Origin: Aquimarina amphilecti
GTDB taxonomy: Bacteria; Bacteroidota; Bacteroidia; Flavobacteriales; Flavobacteriaceae
Length of the DNA: 64,000 nt
NCBI RefSeq assembly: GCF_900109375.1
Contig: NZ_FOAB01000010.1
Location: 111,099-175,098, forward strand
Reading direction: 5' to 3'
The notes below the pieces were generated by a model, which did not search any database, was not told the DNA's origin, and worked only from the letters and a program-made list of their open reading frames with translations. Position 1 is the stretch's first letter. Every line of letters starts with the position of its first letter. A program made the position numbers and the translations under genes. Below are positions 16,823 through 26,274 of this stretch, piece by piece.

Positions 16823-17658
16823 AGAAAATATTAAAAAAGTACATCCCAATTTTTATTGGTAAACGACTTTTATTACTATTCTTTTTTAACAAAAAAAAGG
16901 CTTTACACAAAGCCTATATATTATTTAGCACACCACTAAAAGGAAAAGTACTACCAGATCAGGAATACTTTCTAGAGGAAGCTGAAGATGAAATCGTCTC
17001 GGTAAAAAACAGTTTTTTACAAACATATAGATGGCCTAATATGGGAGAAACTGTTTTGATGGTTCACGGATGGGACAGTAACAGTCATAGATGGAAAACA
17101 CTTGTTGAAAAATTACATCAGCAAAACTTCAATGTTATTGCATTTGATGCTCCTGCGCACGGTAATTCTTCTGGTAAAACACTGAGTGTTCCACTATATG
17201 CAGAATGCCTTCAAAAAATGATAGAATTATATCGTCCGAACTATATTATTGGACATTCTGTTGGTGGTATGACCACTGTTTTTCATCAATATAAATACCC
17301 AAACCCTGAAATAGAAAAATTGATTGTTCTCGCACCTCCAACAGAATTATCCGTAATTATGGAAGGTTATCAAAAAACATTGAAATTATCTGACAACTTC
17401 ATGGAAGCTTTAAGTCAATATTTTAAAGAAAAATTCGGCTTTCATTTCAATGAATTTTCCGTTGCAGAGTTTGCGAAAAATTTAACGCATCCAGGCTTAC
17501 TTATACACGACAAATTTGATGAAATTGCGCCATATACAGGTGCAGAAAAAATTAGTAAAAACTGGACAAATTCAAAATTTATTACCACAGAAAATTTTGG
17601 ACATTCTCTATTCTTTGATGAAGTAGATGATATGATCATTCATTTTTTGAAAAATTAA
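16819..17658 (+). CDS. Alpha/beta hydrolase
   Basis: The protein has 279 residues from the ATG at 16819, which overlaps the cupin stop codon by four bases. The alpha/beta hydrolase fold shows VHGWDSNSHRW (oxyanion-hole region), the nucleophile elbow GHSVGG (Ser), an Asp in LLIHDKFDEI and the catalytic His in NFGHS near the end. No signal peptide is evident; the N-terminal basic-hydrophobic stretch (KRLLLLFFF) might associate with the membrane. The substrate is unknown. The longer frame starting within the cupin gene at 16756 is not needed. Confidence 0.88.
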   Translation: MKKILKKYIPIFIGKRLLLLFFFNKKKALHKAYILFSTPLKGKVLPDQEYFLEEAEDEIVSVKNSFLQTYRWPNMGETVLMVHGWDSNSHRWKTLVEKLHQQNFNVIAFDAPAHGNSSGKTLSVPLYAECLQKMIELYRPNYIIGHSVGGMTTVFHQYKYPNPEIEKLIVLAPPTELSVIMEGYQKTLKLSDNFMEALSQYFKEKFGFHFNEFSVAEFAKNLTHPGLLIHDKFDEIAPYTGAEKISKNWTNSKFITTENFGHSLFFDEVDDMIIHFLKN

Positions 17659-17668
17659 ATTTTATAAG

Positions 17669-17676
17669 CACCTTTG
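17669..17676 (+). promoter_or_regulatory. -7 box of rluF, near-leaderless
   Basis: CACCTTTG ends only four bases before the GTG at 17681, so the transcript would begin at or beside the start codon. The first position departs from TAnnTTTG. Confidence 0.5.
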
Positions 17677-17680
17677 CATT

Positions 17681-18550
17681 GTGGAAAACTCTAAGCTTAC
17701 TAGACTCAATAAATTCCTTAGTGAAGTTGGATACTGTTCTCGTCGAGAAGCAGATAAACTAATTGATCAAGGTCGTGTTACCCTAAACAACAAAGTTCCG
17801 GAAATGGGCACCAAAGTAGCTCCCGGAGATGAAGTAAGAGTTGATGGCGAATTGATGAACAAGTCTGAAGAACAACACGTATACCTCGCTTTTCATAAAC
17901 CAGTTGGAATTGTTTGTACGACAGCTCAAAATGAAAAAGATAATATTGTTGATTACATCAACTACCCAAAACGTATTTTCCCAATTGGTCGATTAGATAA
18001 ACCAAGTGAAGGATTAATTTTACTAACGAGTGATGGTGATATTGTAAACAAAATTCTAAGAGCAAGAAATAATCACGAAAAAGAATATATTGTTACGGTA
18101 AACAAACTAATTAGTCCTCAATTCATTAAAAGAATGGGTAATGGAATTCCCATTCTAGATACCATTACTCGTAAATGTGAAGTAGAACAGATAAATAAAT
18201 ACGACTTTAAAATAGTTCTTACACAAGGTTTAAATAGACAGATCCGAAGAATGTGTGAATACCTTGGATACGAAGTAACAAAACTAAAACGAATTCGTAT
18301 AATGAATATTAGTTTAGATACTCCTGTAGGCGAATGGCGTTATTTAACAGAAAAGGAACTACATATTATTAATAATGATGTAGGAGACTCTAGTAAGACT
18401 GAAGAAGCATCTATAATAGAAGAAAAAAAAACAACAAGGCGACAAAACAATAATAAAAACTTCTCTCCCCAAAATAAGGGCAGAAAAAGTGCTGAAAAAA
18501 GAAATAGTTCTACTTCTAAAAAAAGAAAAAGAAGCGATAGAAAAAGATAA
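17681..18550 (+). CDS. rluF: 23S rRNA pseudouridine synthase, RluF-like, GTG start
   Basis: This 289-residue RsuA/RluF-type pseudouridine synthase modifies 23S rRNA (RluF of E. coli acts at U2604). An S4 RNA-binding domain occupies about residues 5-60 (RLNKFLSEVGYCSRREADKLI). The catalytic Asp106 lies in GRLDKPSEG, and LNRQIRRMCEYLGY is the typical later motif. The C-terminal 50 residues are a Lys/Arg/Ser/Asn-rich tail. No ATG is available before the S4 domain, so the GTG at 17681 is the start; the promoter-like box touches it. RluB or RluE are alternatives, but RLNKFLSE with CTTAQNE favours RluF. Confidence 0.88.
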   Translation: MENSKLTRLNKFLSEVGYCSRREADKLIDQGRVTLNNKVPEMGTKVAPGDEVRVDGELMNKSEEQHVYLAFHKPVGIVCTTAQNEKDNIVDYINYPKRIFPIGRLDKPSEGLILLTSDGDIVNKILRARNNHEKEYIVTVNKLISPQFIKRMGNGIPILDTITRKCEVEQINKYDFKIVLTQGLNRQIRRMCEYLGYEVTKLKRIRIMNISLDTPVGEWRYLTEKELHIINNDVGDSSKTEEASIIEEKKTTRRQNNNKNFSPQNKGRKSAEKRNSSTSKKRKRSDRKR

Positions 18551-18610
18551 AACACATATTTATTTACAACCTTAGCATATATATTAAGGTATAAAATCAA
18601 TAAATTACTT

Positions 18611-19036
18611 ATGAAATCATTATCTCCTTTTCATCTTGCAATACCTGTGGATAATTTAGAAGTTGCACGAGATTTTTACAATAAAACACTTGATCTAAAA
18701 GAAGGACGAAGTAGTGACCACTGGGTAGATTTTAATTTTTTTGGGCATCAATTAGTAATTCATTATAAACCAAAATCAGAATCTACTACCAGTCATCATA
18801 ATAATGTGGATGGCAAAGAAGTTCCTGTTCCACATTTCGGAATAATTCTAGAATGGGATATTTGGCAAAATTTCGCACAAATGTTATCCAATAAGAAAGT
18901 AGAATTTGTTATTGAACCTTATATTAGATTTCAGGGAGAGGTAGGAGAACAAGCGACCATGTTCTTTTATGATCCATGTGGAAATGCGCTTGAATTCAAA
19001 TCTTTTAAAGATTCATCTCAGATTTTTGCAAAATAG
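18611..19036 (+). CDS. VOC-family (glyoxalase-fold) protein
   Basis: This 141-residue protein has the paired beta-alpha-beta modules of the VOC superfamily. FHLAIPVDNLEVARDFYNKTL is the first strand-helix with a metal-ligand His, HLVIHYKP-like QLVIHY comes next, then VPHFGIIL with a second His. The end YDPCGNALEFKSF carries a Glu ligand. It resembles glyoxalase/dioxygenase relatives of unknown substrate. It stands alone after rluF. Confidence 0.85.
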   Translation: MKSLSPFHLAIPVDNLEVARDFYNKTLDLKEGRSSDHWVDFNFFGHQLVIHYKPKSESTTSHHNNVDGKEVPVPHFGIILEWDIWQNFAQMLSNKKVEFVIEPYIRFQGEVGEQATMFFYDPCGNALEFKSFKDSSQIFAK

Positions 19037-19182
19037 TATGTATAGAATTTGAGAAAACCACATCTACATTTAAATAAACAATCGTTAAAAACATACTTTT
19101 TTTATTTAAAAAAGTAAAATGCTAAAGTTTTACTGCAAATTCTTATTATATTCTGCCCCAATTAGAATACAACAAAAAGAAA

Positions 19183-20124
19183 ATGGATTTTATACAGCCC
19201 TTAAAATACGGTGTACCTTTATTTCTAATACTTATCGTAGTAGAATTGACATACAGCAAAAATCACGATGAACATAAAAACCTTTATAATTGGAAGGACT
19301 TATCTGCCAGTTTCACTATGGGACTTGGATCAGCATTTTTAGGACCTTTTCTTAAAACAGTTTTCTCAGTAGTATTATTTACCTATATGTACAACGTTTT
19401 CAATCCAGAAATTAACGGTGTAAGAACCAACATTATGGGCTGGGAATCTTTCGGATACGCATGGTATGTATGGTTATTATGTCAATTAGCGGATGATTTT
19501 ACCTATTACTGGTTTCACAGACAAAACCATATGATAAGAGCATTGTGGGCTGCTCACATAGTTCACCACTCATCTGATAATTTTAATCTTGGAACAGCTG
19601 TACGTAATGGATGGTTTACACTTTTATATAAACCATTATTCTATATGTGGATGCCAATTGTAGGGTTTCCTCCTGAAATGGTTATTGTTTGTCTTGGAAT
19701 AGAAGCTTTGTGGCAATTTCAATTACACTCTGTATTTATTCCAAAAATGGGCTTTATAGAAAAAATATTGAATACTCACACAATGCATCAGGTACATCAT
19801 GCGAAGAATGTGGAATATATGGATAAAAACCACGGAGGTTTTCTCAATATTTTTGATAAGATATTTGGAACTTGGAAAGAACTTGATGATGAAATCGAAG
19901 TACAATATGGTGTTACGCACGCACCTAATTCTTACAATCCTTGGGTTATTTTGACACATGAATACAAAGACATTTGGAATGACACCAAAAAATCAAAAAA
20001 CTGGTATCATAAGTTTATGTATATTTTTGGACCTCCTGGATGGAGTCATGATGGGAGTACTTTAACTGTAAAACAAATGCAGAAAGAGTTAGAATTGAAG
20101 AAGCGTTTGAGCGCAGGATCATAA
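19183..20124 (+). CDS. Sterol desaturase/fatty acid hydroxylase family membrane protein
   Basis: This 313-residue membrane protein has about four hydrophobic segments and the di-iron His motifs of the family: WFHRQNH, then HIVHH, and later THTMHQVHHA with NVEYMDKNHGG. These enzymes hydroxylate or desaturate lipids using O2. Flavobacterial members lie near sterol-, carotenoid- or fatty-acid genes, but no such partner is here. It is followed after 30 bases by an aldehyde dehydrogenase gene, so the two could act on related lipid-derived products (inference). Confidence 0.88.
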   Translation: MDFIQPLKYGVPLFLILIVVELTYSKNHDEHKNLYNWKDLSASFTMGLGSAFLGPFLKTVFSVVLFTYMYNVFNPEINGVRTNIMGWESFGYAWYVWLLCQLADDFTYYWFHRQNHMIRALWAAHIVHHSSDNFNLGTAVRNGWFTLLYKPLFYMWMPIVGFPPEMVIVCLGIEALWQFQLHSVFIPKMGFIEKILNTHTMHQVHHAKNVEYMDKNHGGFLNIFDKIFGTWKELDDEIEVQYGVTHAPNSYNPWVILTHEYKDIWNDTKKSKNWYHKFMYIFGPPGWSHDGSTLTVKQMQKELELKKRLSAGS

Positions 20125-20154
20125 TTATTTTATAACATCGTTATATTTATCATT

Positions 20155-21519
20155 ATGAACTATCAGGAAATCATAAATACTCAAAAAACTTTTTTTGACA
20201 CCAATACTACTAAAGAAATATCTTATCGAGTAAAGGAGCTAAAACGTTTAAAAAATGTTTTACAAAAAAATGAAGACCTATTATATAACGCGATTTATAA
20301 CGATTTTAAAAAATCCAAGTACGAAACATACACTACAGAATTAGCGATCATATATCATGAAATTGATCTTGCTATCGTGAACACAAAAAAATGGTCTAAG
20401 AAAAAAAGAGTAGGCACAGGATTAGCAAACCTTCCGGGTAAAAGTTATATAATCCCTGAGCCTCTTGGAACTATTTTGGTAATGGGAGCCTGGAATTATC
20501 CTTTTCAATTATCTCTAGTTCCTGCTATAGCAGCGATAGCCGCGGGATGTACAGTAATTCTTAAACCTAGTGAAATCCCATCGAACTCTTCGTCAATAAT
20601 GGCTAAGATTATCAATCAAAATTTTAGTGAATCATTTTTTAAAGTTATAGAAGGTGGGGTAAAAGAAACTACAGAATTACTAAAAGTACGATTCGATAAA
20701 ATTTTCTTTACAGGAAGTATTCCTGTAGGTAAAATTGTTTATCAAGCAGCCGCAAAACACTTAACTCCCGTTACACTAGAATTAGGAGGAAAAAGTCCTG
20801 CTATTATTACCAAAGACGTCGATATAGATATGACAGCGAAACGTCTGGTGTGGGCAAAATTTTTAAACACTGGTCAAACCTGTATTGCTCCTGATTATAT
20901 AATGGTAGAATCTACCATACATAATGAGCTTTTATCTGCTATAAAAAAACACATCGAAAAAGCAGATTATAAGGTAGAGAACCAAAATTACACTCAGATA
21001 GTAAATCAAAAAAACTTCGAGAGATTACAAGCTCTTATCAAAAATGATAAAATATACCTAGGTGGTCAATGTGATGCAGAAAATAGAATTATAGTACCAA
21101 CGATCCTTACGGAAGTTTCTTTTACAGATAAAGTAATGCAAGAAGAAATTTTTGGTCCTATACTACCTGTTTTATCTTTTGACTCTATAGAAAAAGCCAT
21201 TTTGGATATAAAAACATTATCGAAACCACTATCCTGCTATATTTTTACAAAAAATAAAACTATCAAAAATAAGATCCTTAATGAAATCTCTTTTGGTGGT
21301 GGGGCAATAAATGATGCTGTCATGCATTTTATGGAACAAAACCTACCTTTTGGTGGTGTTGGCGATAGCGGTACAGGTAATTATCATGGTAAAGCAGGGT
21401 TTGTAGCATTTTCTCACTACAAAAGTATCTTACAAAAATCCTTTTTAATAGAGTTAAATCTAAAATATTCTCCCTACACCAGCACTAAATTAAAATGGTT
21501 GAAAAGACTTATTGGGTAA
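20155..21519 (+). CDS. Aldehyde dehydrogenase, class-3-like
   Basis: This 454-residue NAD(P)-dependent aldehyde dehydrogenase oxidises aldehydes to acids. WNYPFQL, KPSE, FTGS, Glu209 in ELGGKSP and the nucleophile Cys243 in NTGQTC are all present. Late motifs are EEIFGPILP and PFGGVGDSG. The shorter length and the hydrophobic-basic C-terminus match the fatty-aldehyde class 3 group. It follows the sterol-desaturase-like gene with a 30-base gap and is probably co-transcribed; it converges with kmo. Confidence 0.92.
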   Translation: MNYQEIINTQKTFFDTNTTKEISYRVKELKRLKNVLQKNEDLLYNAIYNDFKKSKYETYTTELAIIYHEIDLAIVNTKKWSKKKRVGTGLANLPGKSYIIPEPLGTILVMGAWNYPFQLSLVPAIAAIAAGCTVILKPSEIPSNSSSIMAKIINQNFSESFFKVIEGGVKETTELLKVRFDKIFFTGSIPVGKIVYQAAAKHLTPVTLELGGKSPAIITKDVDIDMTAKRLVWAKFLNTGQTCIAPDYIMVESTIHNELLSAIKKHIEKADYKVENQNYTQIVNQKNFERLQALIKNDKIYLGGQCDAENRIIVPTILTEVSFTDKVMQEEIFGPILPVLSFDSIEKAILDIKTLSKPLSCYIFTKNKTIKNKILNEISFGGGAINDAVMHFMEQNLPFGGVGDSGTGNYHGKAGFVAFSHYKSILQKSFLIELNLKYSPYTSTKLKWLKRLIG

Positions 21520-21529
21520 AAATCACTAA

Positions 21530-22885
21530 TTAGACAACTTGATAAGCATTTAGGCCAGCTATTATTTGCTTTTCTACTTCCTCACTATCCCAAACATTTT
21601 CAATATTCTCTATTTGCATGATTTCATCCATAATAGCCGCTTGTTGATCTCCAATTTCTAGAGCTTCTGCATAAGGTCTATGTGTAAAAGTTACTCTAGT
21701 ATATAAAGGAATCCATTTATTAGGATGTTTTTCAGAGAAATGCTTTTCTATCTTTTTTCTTAAAAGAAAGTTAGCGTCCGCAGTTTTACTACTCATTTCA
21801 ACAAAATTACGATACGAAAGTTCTGCAATTGCATCGGTACTTGGTTTTCTGGTCTCCTGATATTTTTCAAAAATCTCCTGCCAGTTTTCTCCTTTATAAG
21901 CACCTATAATATCATCAAGAACCGAGATATCTTCAAAACCAGCATTGATTCCTTGTCCGTAAAATGGTACAATTGCATGGGCAGAATCACCAACCAAAGC
22001 TACTTTATCCCAATAACTCCAAGGATAACATTTCATGGTAACTAATGCACTAGTAGGATTATTCTCAAAATCTCTAAGTAACGTTGGCATTAAATCCATA
22101 GTGTCTGGAAAATTTTGTTTCCAAAACTCTTCTACCTCCTTATCATTTGTCAGACTTTCAAAAGAGTTTTCACCTTCATGAGGCATAAATAAAGTGCACG
22201 TAAAACTTCCATCCAAATTTGGCAAAGCAATTAGCATAAATTTTCCTCTCGGCCATATATGAAGTGAATTCTTATCTAACTTATGAGTACCATCATCATT
22301 AGCAGGAATACCAAGTTCTTTATAGCCGGCATCAAGAAAATCCTGTGAGTAATCAAACCTACTTCTTCTTTGCATTTTATGACGTACTCTAGAAAAAGCG
22401 CCATCACATCCAAAAATCATATCATACGCATACTCTTTCCATTCTCCCTTTTCTGTTTCTCCGGTATATATCTTAGCTTCTGGTAAATTAACATCCCATA
22501 CTTTTTCATTAAATCGAAAAACAGCTCCCGATTCTTCTGCCAGACTAATCATTTTTCGATTTAATACTCCTCTAGAAATAGAATAAATGGCCTCCCCTTC
22601 TTTACCGTAGTATTGGTAATATTCCGGTTGATTATTCACGTGCATAGCTCTTTTATTCATTGGAATTGCAAGCTTTCTGATTTCTTCACCAATACCAACC
22701 TTATCCAATGCATTCCAGCCACGAATAGACATAGCAAGATTTATAGAACGACCGCTAAACTTAACCTCTCTAATATCAGGCCTTCTATCGAAAACCGTAA
22801 CCTGATGATTATATTTTCTCAAATAAATTGCCAATAGTGAACCTGCCAGGCCACTCCCTACGATAGCTATATTTTTTGCTTGCAT
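21530..22885 (-). CDS. kmo: Kynurenine 3-monooxygenase
   Basis: The protein has 451 residues from the ATG at 22885; the frame continues upstream only to a TTG at 22972. This FAD enzyme hydroxylates kynurenine to 3-hydroxykynurenine. The N-terminal FAD motif GSGLAGSLLAIYL, the R-x-x-R substrate region (FSGRSINLAMS, specific for KMO) and the second FAD motif VALVGDSAHAIVPFYGQGINAGFED are present. C-terminal sequence includes LRKKIEKHF. Together with kynU at 34021 it gives two steps of tryptophan degradation or of de novo NAD synthesis through quinolinate. The two genes lie 12 kb apart here. Confidence 0.94.
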   Translation of the reverse strand: MQAKNIAIVGSGLAGSLLAIYLRKYNHQVTVFDRRPDIREVKFSGRSINLAMSIRGWNALDKVGIGEEIRKLAIPMNKRAMHVNNQPEYYQYYGKEGEAIYSISRGVLNRKMISLAEESGAVFRFNEKVWDVNLPEAKIYTGETEKGEWKEYAYDMIFGCDGAFSRVRHKMQRRSRFDYSQDFLDAGYKELGIPANDDGTHKLDKNSLHIWPRGKFMLIALPNLDGSFTCTLFMPHEGENSFESLTNDKEVEEFWKQNFPDTMDLMPTLLRDFENNPTSALVTMKCYPWSYWDKVALVGDSAHAIVPFYGQGINAGFEDISVLDDIIGAYKGENWQEIFEKYQETRKPSTDAIAELSYRNFVEMSSKTADANFLLRKKIEKHFSEKHPNKWIPLYTRVTFTHRPYAEALEIGDQQAAIMDEIMQIENIENVWDSEEVEKQIIAGLNAYQVV

Positions 22886-23031
22886 ACTTTTTAGTGATTC
22901 CAGTTTGCCAAAGTATGAAAAGGAACTATACGGTCCGGATCTTAATGTCCTTGACAAACTTGCTCTTTTCAACTTAGAGCTTATACAACATTAAAACCTT
23001 TAACAAATGTAAAAAAATTATCAATGAATTG

Positions 23032-23832
23032 TTACCTAAAAGCTTTAATCGCAAATAGTAGTGGAAATAATTTATCGGAAGTTTCAAACATTCCATTATC
23101 TTTTTTAATTAAGTCAGGAAAAATATCATACGGAGATTCATCATATTCTTTTAGGTATTCTATTGTTAATCCTGCTTCAGACAAAGATGAAACCACTTCT
23201 CCTAATCCATGATTCCAACCGTATTCTTTACTAATCATCTTAGAATTCATATCTGCATATGTCCCTTCATATTCCTCATAGATTACCTCTTTTTGGTTAT
23301 ATCCATATTTAATTGTAGGAATCCCTTCTAAATAATCAAACATCCAAACAATAGGATGGAACTCTACCATATAAAAAACACCTCCTTTTTTCAACCTCTC
23401 GGCAATCATTTTACCCCACGATTTCAAATCGGGTAACCAACCAATAACACCATAACTTGTAAATACAATATCAAACTGTTCATTTATATAATTAGAAGTA
23501 TCTAAAACGTTGCAAATCAAAAAATTAGCATCCAGATTTAGTTCACTATTTAATTGTTTCGCTAATTTAATTCCTTTTTCAGAAAGGTCAATCCCAGTAC
23601 ATTTTGCTCCCATCCTACTCCAACTTAATGTATCCTGACCAAAATGGCACTGCAGATGTAATAATGATTTCCCTGAAACGTCTCCTAAAGCTTCTAACTC
23701 ATACTTTTTCAAAGAATTATTACCTTTTTTAAAAGATTCTAAATCATAAAAATCACTGGAAGCATGAATTCCTACTTTTTGATCCCATGTTGTTTTATTT
23801 GTTGTAAAATATTTTTGTAATTCGTGAGACAT
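23032..23832 (-). CDS. Class I SAM-dependent methyltransferase
   Basis: The protein has 266 residues from the ATG at 23832 (a GTG one codon earlier is possible). The Rossmann-type SAM site shows LLHLQCHFGQDTLSWSRMGAKCTGIDLSEKG, abbreviated here: the glycine-poor motif I (LHLQCHFG) and the acidic Asp in TGIDLS. Later, DIVFTSYGVIGWLPDLKSW is motif IV. The family is common in Bacteroidota as ubiquinone/menaquinone-type or small-molecule methyltransferases; the substrate is unknown. It is divergent from the histidine kinase operon. Confidence 0.87.
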   Translation of the reverse strand: MSHELQKYFTTNKTTWDQKVGIHASSDFYDLESFKKGNNSLKKYELEALGDVSGKSLLHLQCHFGQDTLSWSRMGAKCTGIDLSEKGIKLAKQLNSELNLDANFLICNVLDTSNYINEQFDIVFTSYGVIGWLPDLKSWGKMIAERLKKGGVFYMVEFHPIVWMFDYLEGIPTIKYGYNQKEVIYEEYEGTYADMNSKMISKEYGWNHGLGEVVSSLSEAGLTIEYLKEYDESPYDIFPDLIKKDNGMFETSDKLFPLLFAIKAFR

Positions 23833-24018
23833 CACCTTTCTTATTTAATAGTTTTTAAATATAATAAATCATTCTGATCTTCATTATAATAAGATCTTCA
23901 TAAATAAAACTGAATAATCCATATTCGGTTTAATAGAGTACAAACTTTATAAAAACCTTAAGAGTTCTTATATGTAAAGATATTGGAAAGAGGTTTTTTA
24001 TTGCCTAATTTTAGAGTA

Positions 24019-25407
24019 ATGAAATTGAGTATAGAAAATCTTCAACAAGTTCAGGAGTTTATTCAAATTCCAGACGATCAATTACAATGGCTACTAAATA
24101 AGGCTTATGTAAAAAAGCTAAAGAAAGGAGCATATTTATTTCAGAAAGGAGACCCTATTGATAAACTATTCATCGTTCTAGAGGGAAAAATCGAAATCAA
24201 AGTAGAACAGAACGGAAACTACAAACACGTAGCACTTATGGACACTAATGAAATAGGTGGTTTACTTCCTTTTTCTAGAGCAAGTTCTGCGCTTGGTTTT
24301 GGTGAAGTCATTGAAGACACTAAAGTTTTGACTCTTGAAAAAATCTTATTTAAAGAAATGATCTCTAATCATTATGAACTTACAGAAGTGTTAGTACATA
24401 AAATGACCTCGAGAGTTAGAGAATTTACTAAAGATAATGTACAAGCAGAAAAAATGATGTCCTTAGGTAAATTATCCGCAGGATTAGCCCACGAACTTAA
24501 TAATCCCGCTTCTGCCATGGTACGAAGTGCCAAAGCTCTTAAGGTACACTTAAGCAATGTCCCTGAAAAATTTAAAAGGGTAGTTTCTATTAGAATGGGA
24601 GATCAGGAAATTGACACTATTAATAAACTTCTTTTTGATAAACTGAATAATCGCCCAGAAAATAACATGAAGCTAACTGAGCGCAATGAAAAAGAAGATG
24701 AATTAGAAGAATGGTTAGAAGATCATGGCGTCGATGAAGCATATGAATTGACAGAGACACTATTAGATTTTTGTATGGATATAGAAGCTATGGAGAATAT
24801 TTATAATGTTACAGGTCAAAAAAACTTTCCTAATGCAATTGAGTGGGTTGAAAATGTACTTACTACAGAAAAAATGGTAGATGAAATTGCTGAAGCTTCT
24901 AATAGGATATCTAGCTTGGTACATTCTATAAAAAGTTATACTCATATGGATCGAGCTCCAGAAAAAACACCTACCGATATCCATATTGGAATAAAAAGCA
25001 CACTTACTATGCTTAATCACAAGCTTAAAAAGAAAAATATTTCCGTAGAAAAAGATTTTCAAAATCATCTCCCCAAAGTAAAAATATTTGTTAGCGAAAT
25101 AAATCAGGTATGGACAAACTTAATTGATAATGCAGTTGACGCTATGGATCATTCTGGGGTATTAAAAATTAAAACGTATAAAGATCAAAATTTCTTAAAA
25201 ACTGAAATTATTGATAATGGAAAAGGAATTCCTGAAGAAAACCTGAATATTATCTTTGACCCCTTTTATACCACAAAAGCTATTGGAGAAGGAACAGGTA
25301 TGGGGCTTGAAGTAGTTCAAAGAATAATAAACCAACATCACGGTGATATTACTGTGAAATCTAAAAAAGGAGAAACAAGATTTACTGTTTGTATACCTCT
25401 CACTTAA
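24019..25407 (+). CDS. Sensor histidine kinase with cyclic-nucleotide-binding domain
   Basis: The protein has 462 residues from the ATG at 24019; the longer frame opens with TTG at 23983 and is not needed. An N-terminal cyclic-nucleotide-binding (CAP-type) domain spans about residues 10-130 (YLFQKGDPIDKLFIVLEGKIE). A dimerisation helix follows with phospho-acceptor His158 in LAHELNNPAS, then a long helical insert. The ATPase domain has the N box NLIDNAVDAMD, G1 DNGKGIP, FDPFYTTK and GTGMGLEV. There is no membrane segment, so it is cytoplasmic. It heads an apparent operon with an aldo/keto reductase, a receiver-flavoprotein fusion and a UBP zinc finger; the receiver of that fusion is its likely partner. 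Confidence 0.92.
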   Translation: MKLSIENLQQVQEFIQIPDDQLQWLLNKAYVKKLKKGAYLFQKGDPIDKLFIVLEGKIEIKVEQNGNYKHVALMDTNEIGGLLPFSRASSALGFGEVIEDTKVLTLEKILFKEMISNHYELTEVLVHKMTSRVREFTKDNVQAEKMMSLGKLSAGLAHELNNPASAMVRSAKALKVHLSNVPEKFKRVVSIRMGDQEIDTINKLLFDKLNNRPENNMKLTERNEKEDELEEWLEDHGVDEAYELTETLLDFCMDIEAMENIYNVTGQKNFPNAIEWVENVLTTEKMVDEIAEASNRISSLVHSIKSYTHMDRAPEKTPTDIHIGIKSTLTMLNHKLKKKNISVEKDFQNHLPKVKIFVSEINQVWTNLIDNAVDAMDHSGVLKIKTYKDQNFLKTEIIDNGKGIPEENLNIIFDPFYTTKAIGEGTGMGLEVVQRIINQHHGDITVKSKKGETRFTVCIPLT

Positions 25408-25415
25408 CTAAACTT

Positions 25416-26252
25416 ATGAAAACGATAACAGATATAAAAGGAACATTTAAATTACATAACGGAATCGATATGCCTTACTTCGGTCTTGGTGTATACTTAT
25501 CAGATAATGATAAAGAAGTTATTGATGCCGTACAATGGGCACTAGATGAAGGATATCGTCATATAGATACTGCAAGTATTTATAAGAATGAAGAAGGTGT
25601 TGGAAAAGCTATTCGCAATAGTCATGTTCCTCGAGAAGAAGTTTTTGTAGTCAGTAAGGTATGGAATGCTGATCAAGGTTATAAATCTACTCTAAAAGCA
25701 TTTGAAGAAAGTCTTAAACGATTACAGTTAGACTACCTCGATTTATATCTTATTCACTGGCCAGTAAAGGGAAAATATAATGAAACTTGGAAAGCTTTAG
25801 AGAAATTATACACAGATGGACGTATAAAGGCTATTGGAGTAAGTAATTTTTTGCAACATCATCTGCAAAATCTTATGCAAACATCAGAAATAAAACCGAT
25901 GGTAAATCAAATGGAGTTTCACCCATATCTTGTGCAGCAAGATCTAATTGAATTTTGCGAGAAACATGATATACAATATGAGGCTTGGTCTCCAATGATG
26001 CAAGGAAAAATTTTTGAATTATCTATTTTAGATGATTTAGCAAAAAAATATGAAAAGACGGTTGCTCAGATTGTTCTAAGATGGAATTTACAAAAAGGAG
26101 TAGTTACCATTCCTAAATCCTCTAAAAAACAACGAATTATTGACAACTCCAATCTTTTTGACTTTGAACTTTCTAAAGAAGATGTAAACTATATAGATGC
26201 TTTAGAAAAAAATCAAAGATTAGGGCCAGATCCAGATAATTTTAATTTTTAG
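25416..26252 (+). CDS. Aldo/keto reductase
   Basis: The protein has 278 residues from the ATG at 25416, eight bases after the kinase stop. It is an NADPH-dependent (alpha/beta)8 barrel reductase. The catalytic tetrad is visible: Asp in HIDTASIY, Tyr53-type Tyr in the same block, Lys in VVSKVWN and His in LIHWPVK. Later motifs are GVSNF and QMEFHPYL, and IPKSSKKQRI is the NADPH site. It is of the family that includes 2,5-diketo-gluconate and methylglyoxal reductases; the substrate here is unknown. Its place between two signalling genes suggests a role in a redox or aldehyde stress response. Confidence 0.92.
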   Translation: MKTITDIKGTFKLHNGIDMPYFGLGVYLSDNDKEVIDAVQWALDEGYRHIDTASIYKNEEGVGKAIRNSHVPREEVFVVSKVWNADQGYKSTLKAFEESLKRLQLDYLDLYLIHWPVKGKYNETWKALEKLYTDGRIKAIGVSNFLQHHLQNLMQTSEIKPMVNQMEFHPYLVQQDLIEFCEKHDIQYEAWSPMMQGKIFELSILDDLAKKYEKTVAQIVLRWNLQKGVVTIPKSSKKQRIIDNSNLFDFELSKEDVNYIDALEKNQRLGPDPDNFNF

Positions 26253-26274
26253 TTTGTTTTAAAATGTAACAGTG

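Noticed and set aside
22883..22972. A 29-residue N-terminal extension of kmo
   Set aside because: It begins with TTG and precedes a normal FAD-motif start at the ATG at 22885.
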